Part shown: in pieces, positions 1 through 6,552 of the stretch
How the letters are laid out: every line of letters begins with the position of its first letter
How positions within the stretch are numbered: the first letter of the stretch is position 1
Translations under genes and position numbers: made by a program
Source: Flavobacterium sp.
GTDB lineage: Bacteria > Bacteroidota > Bacteroidia > Flavobacteriales > Flavobacteriaceae
Assembly (NCBI GenBank): GCA_030682755.1
Contig: JAUXNR010000864.1
Location: 1 to 9,466 of the forward strand
Direction: 5' to 3'
DNA length: 9,466 bases
The notes under the pieces: model-generated
The model's input: the letters and a program-made list of their open reading frames with translations, nothing else
What the model was told of the DNA's origin: nothing
Databases searched by the model: none

Positions 1-1994
1 TTAGCATAATAATTCAACGTGCTCATTCGCTCCAAATACGGTATAAATTTGGGATGTTGTTTGAATTGTTTATACTTATCATAACTAATTTGAGATAGTT
101 CATCCAGCACTTGATTTTCTGTTTCAGACAAAAGTATTTCACCTTTGCTGAACAATTGGTTCGTTGCTCCGGCACTCAACAGGTTTTCTAAATTATAACG
201 ACACGAATCCAAAGTGCCAAAATTAGAACTAATAGTTTGTCCTTGTACCGTAATTTGAATTTGTTGGTTTTCAATATTCGAACCCAAAGACGCATAAAAT
301 TTATGTGTTTTTCCGCCTCCACGAGCCGGCGGCCCTCCTCTACCATCAAAAAACAACACTTTGATGCCATATTTTCTGGAAATTGCGGTGAGCATTTCTT
401 TTGCTTTATAAATACTCCAATTGGCCATTAAATAACCCCCATCTTTGGTTCCATCTGAAAAACCAAGCATAACGGTTTGCACATTATTCCTATTTTCCAA
501 ATGCTTTTTATACGTTTCGTTGGTATATAATTGTTCCATTATTTTATCGGCAGAATGCAAATCATCTACTGATTCAAAAAGCGGAATGACATCTACCGAT
601 GGGTTTTTCCAACCACATAAATGGAACATAGCAAAAGTTTCCATTACATTCAACGCACTTTCGTTGTTGCTGATAATGTAACGATTACAGCCCAATTCCC
701 CATTGCGTTCTTGAATGGTTTTCATGGCATGAATGGAACCAATGGTTGATTTTGTAATTTCATCTTCAAAATCATCTTCGGTTAATGAACTTGACATTTT
801 GGATAAAACTTTTATTTTTTCTGCTTCGGTTAACTCATAATAATTGGCTGGAAAAAGCTTGTTTTCTTTATCAACAATATGCTGAAAAACCTGTTTGTGA
901 ATTTTACTGTTCTGACGTATATCGAGTGTTGCAAAATGAAACCCGAATAAATTTAATTTATTTAACAACAAATCAATTTCATCAACATAAAGTGATTGAT
1001 GTTCTGCTTTTATAATTTCTTTGATATTTTTTAAACCCAATTGCAATTCTTCAAAAGACAAATAAATCTCTCCTTGCGAATAAAAAACAGAGCGATAGAG
1101 TTTGTTTTCCAGTTCCGCTATAATGGTATCTACTCCTTTAAAAGTAAGCTTTCGCTTCAATTTACGAATATCGGTGTAATAACATTTTAAGATTGATGTT
1201 CGCAAACGTTCCGCTACTTTCAAGGTAATTTCTGTGGTTACATACGGATTTCCGTCACGATCGCCGCCCGGCCAAAAACCTAAATTGAAAATAGAGTTAT
1301 TGATTTCTTCTCCATTATAAATATTCTTTTGCAAATACTGAATCATGTTGCCCACAGCGGTATAAAACACATTTTCTAAATACCAAATCAAGCTTATGGC
1401 TTCGTCAAAAGGAGTTGGTTTTTCTTTTTTAATAAAAGGTGTCTTTCCCAGTTGGGCCAATAATTGCTTAATTTGAATCAAATCATTTACCCGTAACGCT
1501 TCAGTTAAATCCGTAATTATACCCAAAACAGATCCCGGATAAAATTGCGTGGGATGAGCCGTTAAAACCGTTCTGACTTTAAAATTTTCTAAAAAATTTT
1601 TGAGTTCTTGTTTTTTTGAACGTTGCTCTGCTTTTTCTTTCATATCTCTGAGCGAACCCCGTCCTTCCATATTATTTACTATTGGAAACGCAGCATCTTC
1701 AATGGCGTCAAAAAGCACAATTTGTCTTTCAACGTACTGAATAAATCGAAACATTAATTCCACTTTCTCCTCTTCAGTAGGGTTATCCATATACTTGGAA
1801 GCAAACAAATCAAAAATTTCTTCAGGACTTTGCTGGTTTTTGAAACCGTTTTCGCAAACTTCAGCAAAAAGAGGCAACAAAACACCTGTATTATCAATGG
1901 CATCAAAAGGCAAAGTGATAAAAACACTATTGTAAATTTGGTACTTTGATAAAACATTTTGGTGGAATCGTTCAATTCTGGGTAGCGTGTACAT
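1..1994 (-). CDS. ppc: Phosphoenolpyruvate carboxylase, partial (C-terminus beyond left edge)
   Basis: PEPC carboxylates phosphoenolpyruvate with bicarbonate to oxaloacetate, the anaplerotic feed of the TCA cycle, in the cytoplasm. The frame is open from the ATG at 1994 to the window edge, giving 664 residues of a protein that is usually about 850-900 long, so roughly 200 C-terminal residues are missing. Visible motifs: VLTAHPTQFYPG with catalytic His147 (canonical VLTAHPTE, here Gln replaces Glu), GGDRDGNPYVT at 243-253, MLGFSDGTKDGG at 509-520, and the glycine-rich loop FFDGRGGPPARGGG at 548-561. The last visible stretch, FIPYLERMSTLNYY, is also typical of PEPC. The loop differs from the enterobacterial FHGRGGSIGRGG in having Asp where His579 lies in E. 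coli; I believe this is a lineage trait but could not check. Lrp lies 116 bp upstream with a terminator between, so ppc is its own transcription unit. A weak -7-like TAATTTAG lies at 2019-2012. The identification is secure. Confidence 0.97.
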   Translation of the reverse strand, partial: MYTLPRIERFHQNVLSKYQIYNSVFITLPFDAIDNTGVLLPLFAEVCENGFKNQQSPEEIFDLFASKYMDNPTEEEKVELMFRFIQYVERQIVLFDAIEDAAFPIVNNMEGRGSLRDMKEKAEQRSKKQELKNFLENFKVRTVLTAHPTQFYPGSVLGIITDLTEALRVNDLIQIKQLLAQLGKTPFIKKEKPTPFDEAISLIWYLENVFYTAVGNMIQYLQKNIYNGEEINNSIFNLGFWPGGDRDGNPYVTTEITLKVAERLRTSILKCYYTDIRKLKRKLTFKGVDTIIAELENKLYRSVFYSQGEIYLSFEELQLGLKNIKEIIKAEHQSLYVDEIDLLLNKLNLFGFHFATLDIRQNSKIHKQVFQHIVDKENKLFPANYYELTEAEKIKVLSKMSSSLTEDDFEDEITKSTIGSIHAMKTIQERNGELGCNRYIISNNESALNVMETFAMFHLCGWKNPSVDVIPLFESVDDLHSADKIMEQLYTNETYKKHLENRNNVQTVMLGFSDGTKDGGYLMANWSIYKAKEMLTAISRKYGIKVLFFDGRGGPPARGGGKTHKFYASLGSNIENQQIQITVQGQTISSNFGTLDSCRYNLENLLSAGATNQLFSKGEILLSETENQVLDELSQISYDKYKQFKQHPKFIPYLERMSTLNYYA

Positions 1995-2060
1995 GAGTTG
2001 TATTTTGATTACTAAATTAGTGATTTATTCTTAAAAAAATAAATGGAATTGATAGGTATA

Positions 2061-2091
2061 AAAAAACCCTCTTTGTTTAAAAAGAGGGTTT
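2061..2091 (-). terminator. Rho-independent terminator of the lrp-type gene
   Basis: An 11-bp perfect inverted repeat (2064-2074 AAACCCTCTTT with 2081-2091 AAAGAGGGTTT) surrounds a 6-nt loop. Read on the minus strand, it is followed by an unbroken T run from 2066 to 2061. It begins 20 bp after the stop of the Lrp/AsnC gene and lies upstream of the ppc start, so it insulates ppc from read-through. It is the only convincing intrinsic terminator in the window. Confidence 0.9.
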
Positions 2092-2110
2092 GTTGATAAA
2101 GATTTTCATC

Positions 2111-2590
2111 TTACATATTTTTGAAGATTGTATGCATCAAACGTTTTTTATCGTTAATGCTTTCCTCTAATGAAATCATGGTTTCTGTACGGTAAACTCC
2201 TTCAATATCATCAATCATGAAGATTACATCTTTAGCATGTTTAGTATCTTTTGCTCTTATTTTACAGAAGATATTAAACTTACCAGTAGTCACGTGAGCC
2301 ACAGTCACAAAAGGAATTTCATTGATTCTTTCTAATACAAATTTTGTCTGTGAGGTATTGTTCAAGAAAACACCAACATAAGCAATAAAAGAATAGCCTA
2401 ATTTTTCATAGTCTAACGTTAACGAAGAACCCATGATAATTCCGGCATCTTCCATTTTTTTAACTCTTACGTGAACTGTTCCTGCAGAAATCAATAATTT
2501 TTTTGCAATATCCGTAAACGGAACTCTTGTGTTATCGATTAACATGTCAAGAATTTGGTGATCTACTTCATCTAAACGAAACTTACTCAT
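2111..2590 (-). CDS. Lrp/AsnC family transcriptional regulator
   Basis: A DNA-binding regulator of the leucine-responsive/asparagine-responsive family. These proteins form dimers and octamers and sense amino acids through a C-terminal RAM (ACT-like) domain. The 159 residues match the normal family length. The N-terminal winged HTH spans about residues 6-65 (LDEVDHQILDMLIDNTRVPF, then DIAKKLLISAGTVHVRVKKM with the recognition helix near 36-46). The RAM domain spans about 68-145, with the usual GKFNIFCKIRAKD segment at 103-115 and a TETMISLEES strand at 135-144. The ATG at 2590 is natural, since SKFRLDEVDHQIL begins just before the first conserved helix. The M14 peptidase gene ends 75 bp upstream on the same strand, so co-transcription is possible, but the gap is AT-rich and holds a small palindrome that could be an operator. 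The regulon and ligand cannot be read from the sequence. Confidence 0.95.
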   Translation of the reverse strand: MSKFRLDEVDHQILDMLIDNTRVPFTDIAKKLLISAGTVHVRVKKMEDAGIIMGSSLTLDYEKLGYSFIAYVGVFLNNTSQTKFVLERINEIPFVTVAHVTTGKFNIFCKIRAKDTKHAKDVIFMIDDIEGVYRTETMISLEESINDKKRLMHTIFKNM

Positions 2591-2618
2591 ACTTTGTTTG
2601 TTATTTATTGTTCTTTAA

Positions 2619-2631
2619 ATTTGATGCAAAT
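2619..2631. promoter_or_regulatory. Possible autoregulatory operator of the Lrp/AsnC gene
   Basis: ATTTG-ATG-CAAAT is a 13-bp element with perfect 5-bp arms, 28 bp upstream of the lrp-type start. Lrp/AsnC proteins commonly bind AT-rich palindromes of about this size and repress their own genes, so position and shape fit. On the minus strand the adjacent TTCATTTG (2634-2627) is a one-mismatch -7 box that would overlap it. No good -33 element is visible, so the promoter is uncertain. Confidence 0.3.
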
Positions 2632-2665
2632 GAAATACAATTAAATCAATAAAAAAACGATTTTG

Positions 2666-3820
2666 TTATTTTTTTAGCAAACCATTAACAAATAAACTAT
2701 TTTTTCCTAACAAAAAATCAGCTTTATCATTGATTTTCGGAAAATTAATTCCATTTGATTCAAAAAGAGCACTTTTGCCATCATATTCAATATGACCGTA
2801 AAAATCATCTAATGGTCCGATACTTGAAATGTAAGCCGTAAACACAAGTTGATTTTCTTGTAACTCTTCCTTAAATTGAGCGGCAAAATTCGTAATAATT
2901 TCTGAATTATCATAATTAATTTTGACATTTCTGTAAATAAAATCGAAAAAACAAGGGTTATTTTGAGGTATATTTAAATAATTCGCAGTTTTGTTATTAA
3001 CTATATCGTTTTCGTGCAATACATTAAAACCAAAGATTAAACTATAAAAAATATATTTTCTTGTCTCTTCCCTAGCATAATCATTTTGAAAATGCCCGGC
3101 TTCAAAAAGAACGGTTGGTACACCAAATTGTTGAAAAGTATCACCAACACAGTTTCGATTGTATGCATCATCAAATCGGCCTATTTGATTTGGAATATAT
3201 TGTTGAAGTTTTTCATTGATACCTGCAATCAAATTAATTGCTTTTTGCCGAGAAGGATTACTTTCACGCTCTTCATTATATGCCGGAGCTAAAAAAGAAA
3301 CTGTTGCCGGATTATTGGTTTTACCCGCAGCAAAAATGGTACGTTGGTCGTGCAAATTAAAACAAAAATCAGGTTTGAAATCATTAAAAACCTTTAGCAA
3401 CAATTGACTTTCTGGTTGTGATAAATTTAAAAAATCCCTATTCAAATCAATAGCGTTTGCATTTTCTCTGGTATAAAGTTCCGCACCGTCCGGATTCAAC
3501 ATTGGCAGAAAAAGGAATGTGAATTTTTGCCTCCAACACAAAGCAATTTCATCATCTGAATCCAAATAATTGAATAAATCAAAAAGAGCTTTAGTTGTTG
3601 TACTTTCATTGCCGTGCATTTGCGACCACAACAAAATTTTAAAATTTCCGGTTCCGGTTGTATACCCGTAAATTGGTTTTTCTAAGACCGAATTCCCCAA
3701 AACCTGAATTTTGTTTTTAAGAATATGCTTTCCCAAAATGGGCTCAATATGTTTTAGCGTGACATATCTTCCGGCTACATCTTGCTCTTTAAATTTTTCA
3801 AAAAGGGAACTATACTCCAT
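2666..3820 (-). CDS. M14 family zinc carboxypeptidase
   Basis: A metallo-carboxypeptidase-fold enzyme that cleaves C-terminal amino acids or amides from a peptide-like substrate. With the start at 3820 the protein has 384 residues. Zinc ligands are His69 and Glu72 in SQMHGNEST and His157 in FNLHDQR. The substrate-binding Asn-Arg pair is in AIDLNRDF (Arg128), and the catalytic Glu240 is in VLFEAGHF. No signal peptide is visible, so it is probably cytoplasmic, which argues against a secreted digestive enzyme and for a recycling or processing role. The open frame extends to an ATG at 3910, but a TAnnTTTG promoter box (3847-3840) lies inside that extension and the extra 30 residues (YKCYTKDVYLCKTKKRN and similar) do not look like family sequence, so the ATG at 3820 is preferred. 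About 110 residues after the catalytic domain form a C-terminal extension of unknown role. The exact substrate is unknown. Confidence 0.88.
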   Translation of the reverse strand: MEYSSLFEKFKEQDVAGRYVTLKHIEPILGKHILKNKIQVLGNSVLEKPIYGYTTGTGNFKILLWSQMHGNESTTTKALFDLFNYLDSDDEIALCWRQKFTFLFLPMLNPDGAELYTRENANAIDLNRDFLNLSQPESQLLLKVFNDFKPDFCFNLHDQRTIFAAGKTNNPATVSFLAPAYNEERESNPSRQKAINLIAGINEKLQQYIPNQIGRFDDAYNRNCVGDTFQQFGVPTVLFEAGHFQNDYAREETRKYIFYSLIFGFNVLHENDIVNNKTANYLNIPQNNPCFFDFIYRNVKINYDNSEIITNFAAQFKEELQENQLVFTAYISSIGPLDDFYGHIEYDGKSALFESNGINFPKINDKADFLLGKNSLFVNGLLKK

Positions 3821-3839
3821 GTTTCTTTTTTTGGTTTTA

Positions 3840-3847
3840 CAAAGGTA
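3840..3847 (-). promoter_or_regulatory. -7 promoter box (TACCTTTG) of the M14 peptidase gene
   Basis: On the minus strand TACCTTTG matches the Bacteroidota -7 consensus TAnnTTTG exactly. Transcription would start near 3833, leaving a leader of about 13 nt before the ATG at 3820. No clear TTG is found at the expected -33 distance; that spot is occupied by one of the ACATTTGTAA repeats. The box decides the start codon of the peptidase. Confidence 0.55.
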
Positions 3848-4050
3848 AACATCTTTAGTATAACATTTGTAAACCGTCAAAAAAGATGCAAAGTTTAACT
3901 TTGTAAACACTTTTTTTTAGCTAATTCATGCTTGAGATTGACAAATGTCAAACAAAAATAAAAATTAATATTAAAACATTATATTCCAAATATTTAAATT
4001 ATTTTATTTAAAGTTAAAAACAAATAAAATATGTCTTGATTTTATCTTTT

Positions 4051-4058
4051 TACATTTG
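4051..4058 (+). promoter_or_regulatory. Upstream candidate -7 box (TACATTTG) for the XRE gene
   Basis: TACATTTG fits TAnnTTTG exactly and sits inside the first TTACATTTGTAACA palindrome. A TTG at 4036-4038 is only 12 bp away, closer than usual, so promoter strength is uncertain. A bound repressor would cover it. Confidence 0.35.
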
Positions 4059-4086
4059 TAACATTTACAATTCAACTCAAATTGAT

Positions 4087-4094
4087 TACATTTG
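4087..4094 (+). promoter_or_regulatory. Proximal candidate -7 box (TACATTTG) for the XRE gene
   Basis: A second exact TAnnTTTG match lies inside the second palindrome copy. It would start transcription near 4101, about 25 nt before the ATG at 4126, which is a typical leader. No good TTG at -33 is seen. Confidence 0.45.
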
Positions 4095-4125
4095 TAACAC
4101 ACATCTATCATAACATTTTTTTACC

Positions 4126-4533
4126 ATGTTAAACACTGCAGATTTTGTTCAAAAACTTGAAATCATTTTGGATTATTACCAATTGAACGCTTCTACTTTT
4201 GCGGATAAAATAGGTGTACAGCGTTCCAGTTTATCTCACCTCCTATCTGGGAGAAATAAGCCAAGTTTGGAATTTGTCGTTAAAATATCTGAAGCTTTTC
4301 CGGAGGTGGATTTGTATTGGTTTTTATTGAACAAAGGAAGTTTTCCTAAAAACAATAATGCTTCTACTGAAAATAGTGAAGTAGAAAAAGAGTTAACAAC
4401 TACAGAAAACCCTTTAAAACAAAGGCCTGACACCAAAACAATCGAAAAGATCACGAATGTCGAATCTGAAATTGAAAAGATTGTATTTTTCTTTAAAGAT
4501 GGAACTTTTAAGAGCTACACCACAAACGAATAG
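4126..4533 (+). CDS. XRE-family helix-turn-helix regulator with a KDGTF C-terminal tail
   Basis: A small DNA-binding protein of 135 residues. A Cro/C1-type HTH covers about residues 7-66: FVQKLEIILDYYQLNASTFA, then DKIGVQRSSLSHLLSGRNKP with the recognition helix near 32-41, followed by SLEFVVKISEAFPEVDLYWF. A polar, probably disordered linker (about 72-108, rich in Asn, Thr, Glu) leads to a short C-terminal segment, IEKIVFFFKDGTFKSY (116-131), that looks like a beta hairpin. I recall similar tails on flavobacterial XRE proteins, but their role is unknown to me. It is not obviously a prophage repressor, since no phage genes are nearby, and there is no adjacent toxin ORF, so an antitoxin role is not supported. 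The upstream near-palindromes suggest autoregulation. Its 3' end is convergent with the acyltransferase gene, 13 bp away. Confidence 0.88.
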   Translation: MLNTADFVQKLEIILDYYQLNASTFADKIGVQRSSLSHLLSGRNKPSLEFVVKISEAFPEVDLYWFLLNKGSFPKNNNASTENSEVEKELTTTENPLKQRPDTKTIEKITNVESEIEKIVFFFKDGTFKSYTTNE

Positions 4534-4546
4534 CGTTATTTATAGC

Positions 4547-5098
4547 TTACACCACAAAACTGTTTTCGGGATATTTGCCTGTAACTCCAATATAATTTTG
4601 TTCCAAAGCTTTTAAATCAGCTTCAATTATTCCGGTAGGATAAAATGGTTTGTTGATTTTTACTTCCTTTTTACCAAAATCAAAGGCGACAGGAATTATT
4701 GGAACTTTTGCTTGAAGTGAAATGTAATAAAACCCTGTTTTCCATTTTGTTACTTTCTTTCTTGTTCCTTCAGGAGCAATCGCCAATCTGAAGGTTTCAT
4801 GCTCGTTAAAAATTTTTGCAATCGCTTCTACTCTATTTAATCCACCTCTTCTATCCAGTGGTGCACCGCCCAACCATCTAAACAAAAACCCATATGGAAA
4901 ACGAAACAATTCTTTTTTGCCTACATAATTTATTTGGAGTCCGATAATTCCTCTCACAAACAATCCCATGTAGAAATCATGCCAACTGGTATGAGGCACC
5001 ACAATTATAACGCATTTTTTGAGATTGGCATCCAACGTTCCTTCAATCTTCCATCCCATTAACCTGAAAAAAATAAATTTACAAAGTTGCTGTTTCAC
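4547..5098 (-). CDS. PlsC-like 1-acyl-sn-glycerol-3-phosphate (lysophospholipid) acyltransferase
   Basis: A membrane-associated acyltransferase of the PlsC/LPLAT fold, which moves a fatty acyl chain onto a lyso-lipid acceptor in phospholipid or related lipid synthesis. All four family motifs are visible: I, HTSWHD with His36 and Asp41 (HX4D catalytic pair); II, GGAPLDRRGG (77-86); III, IAPEGTRKK (107-115); IV, VPIIPVAFD (132-140). At 183 residues it is a compact version without an obvious N-terminal transmembrane helix, though residues 5-17 are hydrophobic. The start is a GTG at 5098. A stop codon (TAA) lies directly before it in frame, so no longer form exists; the next ATG (5059, MGWKIEG) would lose 13 residues. 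It is divergent from the methyltransferase-fold gene. The exact acceptor (lysophosphatidate or an aminolipid such as those of flavobacteria) cannot be told from sequence. Confidence 0.9.
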   Translation of the reverse strand: MKQQLCKFIFFRLMGWKIEGTLDANLKKCVIIVVPHTSWHDFYMGLFVRGIIGLQINYVGKKELFRFPYGFLFRWLGGAPLDRRGGLNRVEAIAKIFNEHETFRLAIAPEGTRKKVTKWKTGFYYISLQAKVPIIPVAFDFGKKEVKINKPFYPTGIIEADLKALEQNYIGVTGKYPENSFVV

Positions 5099-5107
5099 TT
5101 ATAATAA

Positions 5108-5147
5108 TTTTAGTAAAAATACGATTAATCTCTTATTTTTACTAAAA
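5108..5147. promoter_or_regulatory. Perfect 14-bp inverted repeat forming two interleaved divergent promoters
   Basis: TTTTAGTAAAAATA (5108-5121) is repeated exactly, in inverted orientation, at 5134-5147, with a 12-bp spacer. Each arm read outward gives TATTTTTA, one mismatch from the -7 consensus TAnnTTTG, and TTTTAG of the opposite arm lies 20 bp upstream at the -33 distance. Predicted transcript starts (near 5148 plus, near 5107 minus) precede the two start codons (5154 and 5098) by under 10 nt. It may instead, or also, be an operator for a dimeric regulator. Confidence 0.6.
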
Positions 5148-5153
5148 AAATCC

Positions 5154-5819
5154 ATGTTCAAAAAAGTCCTTAGCTATCTATATCCCATTAATTTATTCAA
5201 AACTACTTCTGAACTCAGTAAAACATTAGAAGTGACTTTAGTGAATGGCGAATTGGTTTTGGACAGCAAGAATACCAATTATTCGTATGGCAGTTTGCAA
5301 CGCGTTTTACGAAAAGGTTTAAAATTCATAGGTTTTGAAACCATAAAACCGATGCAACACATATTAGTTTTGGGAGTTGCCGGAGGAAGTGTCATCAAGA
5401 CACTTGTTGATGAAATTGGCTATCGTGGAAAAATTACCGGAATTGAATTGGATGAAAAAATAATTGAAGTAGCCAACACCTATTTTAATTTGAATCAAAT
5501 TGAGAATCTCAATATAATTCACCATGAAGCTTTTGAATTTGTTTTAAAAACCAAACTGAGCTATGACTTAATCATCGTTGATATTTTTCAAGATACTTTG
5601 ATGCCTAGTTTTCTATTTGAAACTTTTTTTCAAAATCGGTTGACTGAAATTTTGAATCCGAAAGGGTTTATACTTTTCAATACCATGTTGCTTAAAGAAA
5701 TTGACACGGTTAGAAATCAAAACTACCTTCACTTTTATGACCCATCAAAATTCAAGGTGGCCACCTTACCGCGTGTTGAGGAACACAACGAGTTAATTGT
5801 GGTACAAAAATTAAATTAA
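5154..5819 (+). CDS. SpeE-like class I SAM-binding (methyltransferase-fold) protein
   Basis: A 221-residue Rossmann-fold protein resembling the spermidine synthase/methyltransferase superfamily. The nucleotide-binding motif I is [11 protein letters not shown] (69-79), the acidic end of strand 2 is [10 protein letters not shown] (95-104), and the post-I/II region reads [11 protein letters not shown] (137-147). It lacks the GGGDG and D-S/T-T/S-D-P signatures of true aminopropyltransferases, so polyamine synthesis is doubtful; a methyltransferase or a non-catalytic paralogue is more likely, and I would not give a gene name. The ATG at 5154 is chosen over an upstream one at 5019 because the latter would read through the divergent acyltransferase gene and its promoter, and [10 protein letters not shown] begins the recognisable protein. 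Its stop overlaps the stop of kdsB by 9 bp on the opposite strand. Confidence 0.8.
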   Translation: MFKKVLSYLYPINLFKTTSELSKTLEVTLVNGELVLDSKNTNYSYGSLQRVLRKGLKFIGFETIKPMQHILVLGVAGGSVIKTLVDEIGYRGKITGIELDEKIIEVANTYFNLNQIENLNIIHHEAFEFVLKTKLSYDLIIVDIFQDTLMPSFLFETFFQNRLTEILNPKGFILFNTMLLKEIDTVRNQNYLHFYDPSKFKVATLPRVEEHNELIVVQKLN

Positions 5820-6536
5820 TTTTCTGGCTTTGGCTAAATCTTCCGGAGTATCAATGCCAATGCCCACATGAGAGGTTTCTACCATTTTAATTTTCTTTCC
5901 GTATTCTAAATAGCGAAGTTGCTCTAATTTTTCTGAAGCTTCCAACGATTTCATGGGTAATTTATAAAAATCCAATAAGGCTTGCTTCCTGAAAGCATAA
6001 ATTCCAATGTGTTGAAAATAGCGAACTCCTACATTTTTATCTCTGGGATACGGAATAACCGATCGAGAAAAATACAAGGCCAATCCGTTTTGATCTACAA
6101 TTACTTTTACATTATTTGGATTTTCAATGTCGTCCCAATTTGTGATTTCTCGCATCAAAGAAGCCAAATCAATCTGATTGTTCACATCGTTCTTAAAAAC
6201 GTCTAATACCGCCGCTAATGGCTCTTTATTTATAAATGGTTCGTCTCCCTGCACATTCACTACAACATCAACATCCAAATGCTCAACTGCTTCTGCAATT
6301 CGGTCACTTCCGCTTTCATGTTCTTTGACACTCATAATGGCTTTTCCTCCATTTGCAATGATTTCATCGAAAATTAAATCGGAATCAGTTACTACAAAAA
6401 CATCATCAAACAAATTTGTGTTCACCGCAGCTTCATAGGTTCTTGTAATTACCGTTTTTCCGCCTAAATCCTGCATTAATTTTGCCGGAAATCGTGTGGA
6501 GGCATAACGGGCTGGGATGACGGCGATGGTTTTCAT
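5811..6536 (-). CDS. kdsB: 3-deoxy-manno-octulosonate cytidylyltransferase (CMP-Kdo synthetase)
   Basis: Activates Kdo with CTP to CMP-Kdo in the cytoplasm, the donor for the inner core of lipopolysaccharide. The 241 residues agree with the family (about 245-250). The N-terminal nucleotide-binding signature is [13 protein letters not shown] (7-19). The Mg-binding motif is NVQGDEPFI (94-102) with Asp98. [12 protein letters not shown] (155-166), [10 protein letters not shown] (175-184) and [10 protein letters not shown] (204-213) are typical substrate-pocket segments, and Asp229 in GIDTPEDL is the expected second metal ligand. The start ATG at 6536 places [10 protein letters not shown] directly at the first strand. 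It is the third gene of a close minus-strand cluster, 16 bp after the DUF4126 gene, and was probably transcribed with it. No hairpin terminator follows; the gene ends tail-to-tail with the SpeE-like gene, sharing 9 bp. Confidence 0.96.
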   Translation of the reverse strand: MKTIAVIPARYASTRFPAKLMQDLGGKTVITRTYEAAVNTNLFDDVFVVTDSDLIFDEIIANGGKAIMSVKEHESGSDRIAEAVEHLDVDVVVNVQGDEPFINKEPLAAVLDVFKNDVNNQIDLASLMREITNWDDIENPNNVKVIVDQNGLALYFSRSVIPYPRDKNVGVRYFQHIGIYAFRKQALLDFYKLPMKSLEASEKLEQLRYLEYGKKIKMVETSHVGIGIDTPEDLAKARKLI

Positions 6537-6552
6537 GTTTTGGATTGTTGGA

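Larger units (their letters stand above)
3821..4125. promoter_or_regulatory. Divergent control region with repeated ACATTTGTAA-type operator candidates
   Basis: This 305-bp gene-free stretch lies between the M14 peptidase and the XRE regulator. It holds at least six related near-palindromes: 3834-3850 (GTTTTACAAAGGTAAAC), 3858-3874 (GTATAACATTTGTAAAC), 3893-3908 (GTTTAACTTTGTAAAC), 3938-3951 (TTGACAAATGTCAA), and two identical copies of TTACATTTGTAACA at 4050-4063 and 4086-4099, 36 bp apart. The ten-base core ACATTTGTAA occurs three times exactly (3863-3872, 4052-4061, 4088-4097). The middle, about 3955-4045, is very AT-rich with no further signal seen. XRE-type regulators commonly bind short palindromes of this kind next to their own gene, so autoregulation plus control of the peptidase is a reasonable inference. 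Confidence 0.6.

Noticed and set aside
188..1015. Several short open frames on both strands inside the left 2 kb (for example 237-431, 445-681, 785-1015 plus)
   Set aside because: They are shadows of the ppc frame, which is continuous on the minus strand with all PEPC motifs; none has family-like sequence or a promoter.
4126..4533. Idea that the XRE protein is an antitoxin or prophage repressor
   Set aside because: No toxin-like small ORF is adjacent, and the neighbours are core metabolic genes with no phage genes in the window.
4516..4558. Direct repeat TACACCACAAA (4516-4526 and 4548-4558) across the convergent XRE/acyltransferase ends
   Set aside because: Only two 11-bp copies, both mostly coding on opposite strands; no mobile-element features, so not an attachment site or target duplication on this evidence.
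5754..5767. Perfect 14-bp palindrome AAGGTGGCCACCTT near the end of the SpeE-like gene
   Set aside because: It lies within coding sequence (KVATLP), has no loop for an RNA hairpin, no T run, and no second copy in the window; probably chance.
5773..5786. GTGTT-GAGG-AACAC hairpin close to the convergent SpeE-like/kdsB ends
   Set aside because: The 5-bp stem lies in coding sequence and is not followed by a T tract, so it is not a credible terminator.
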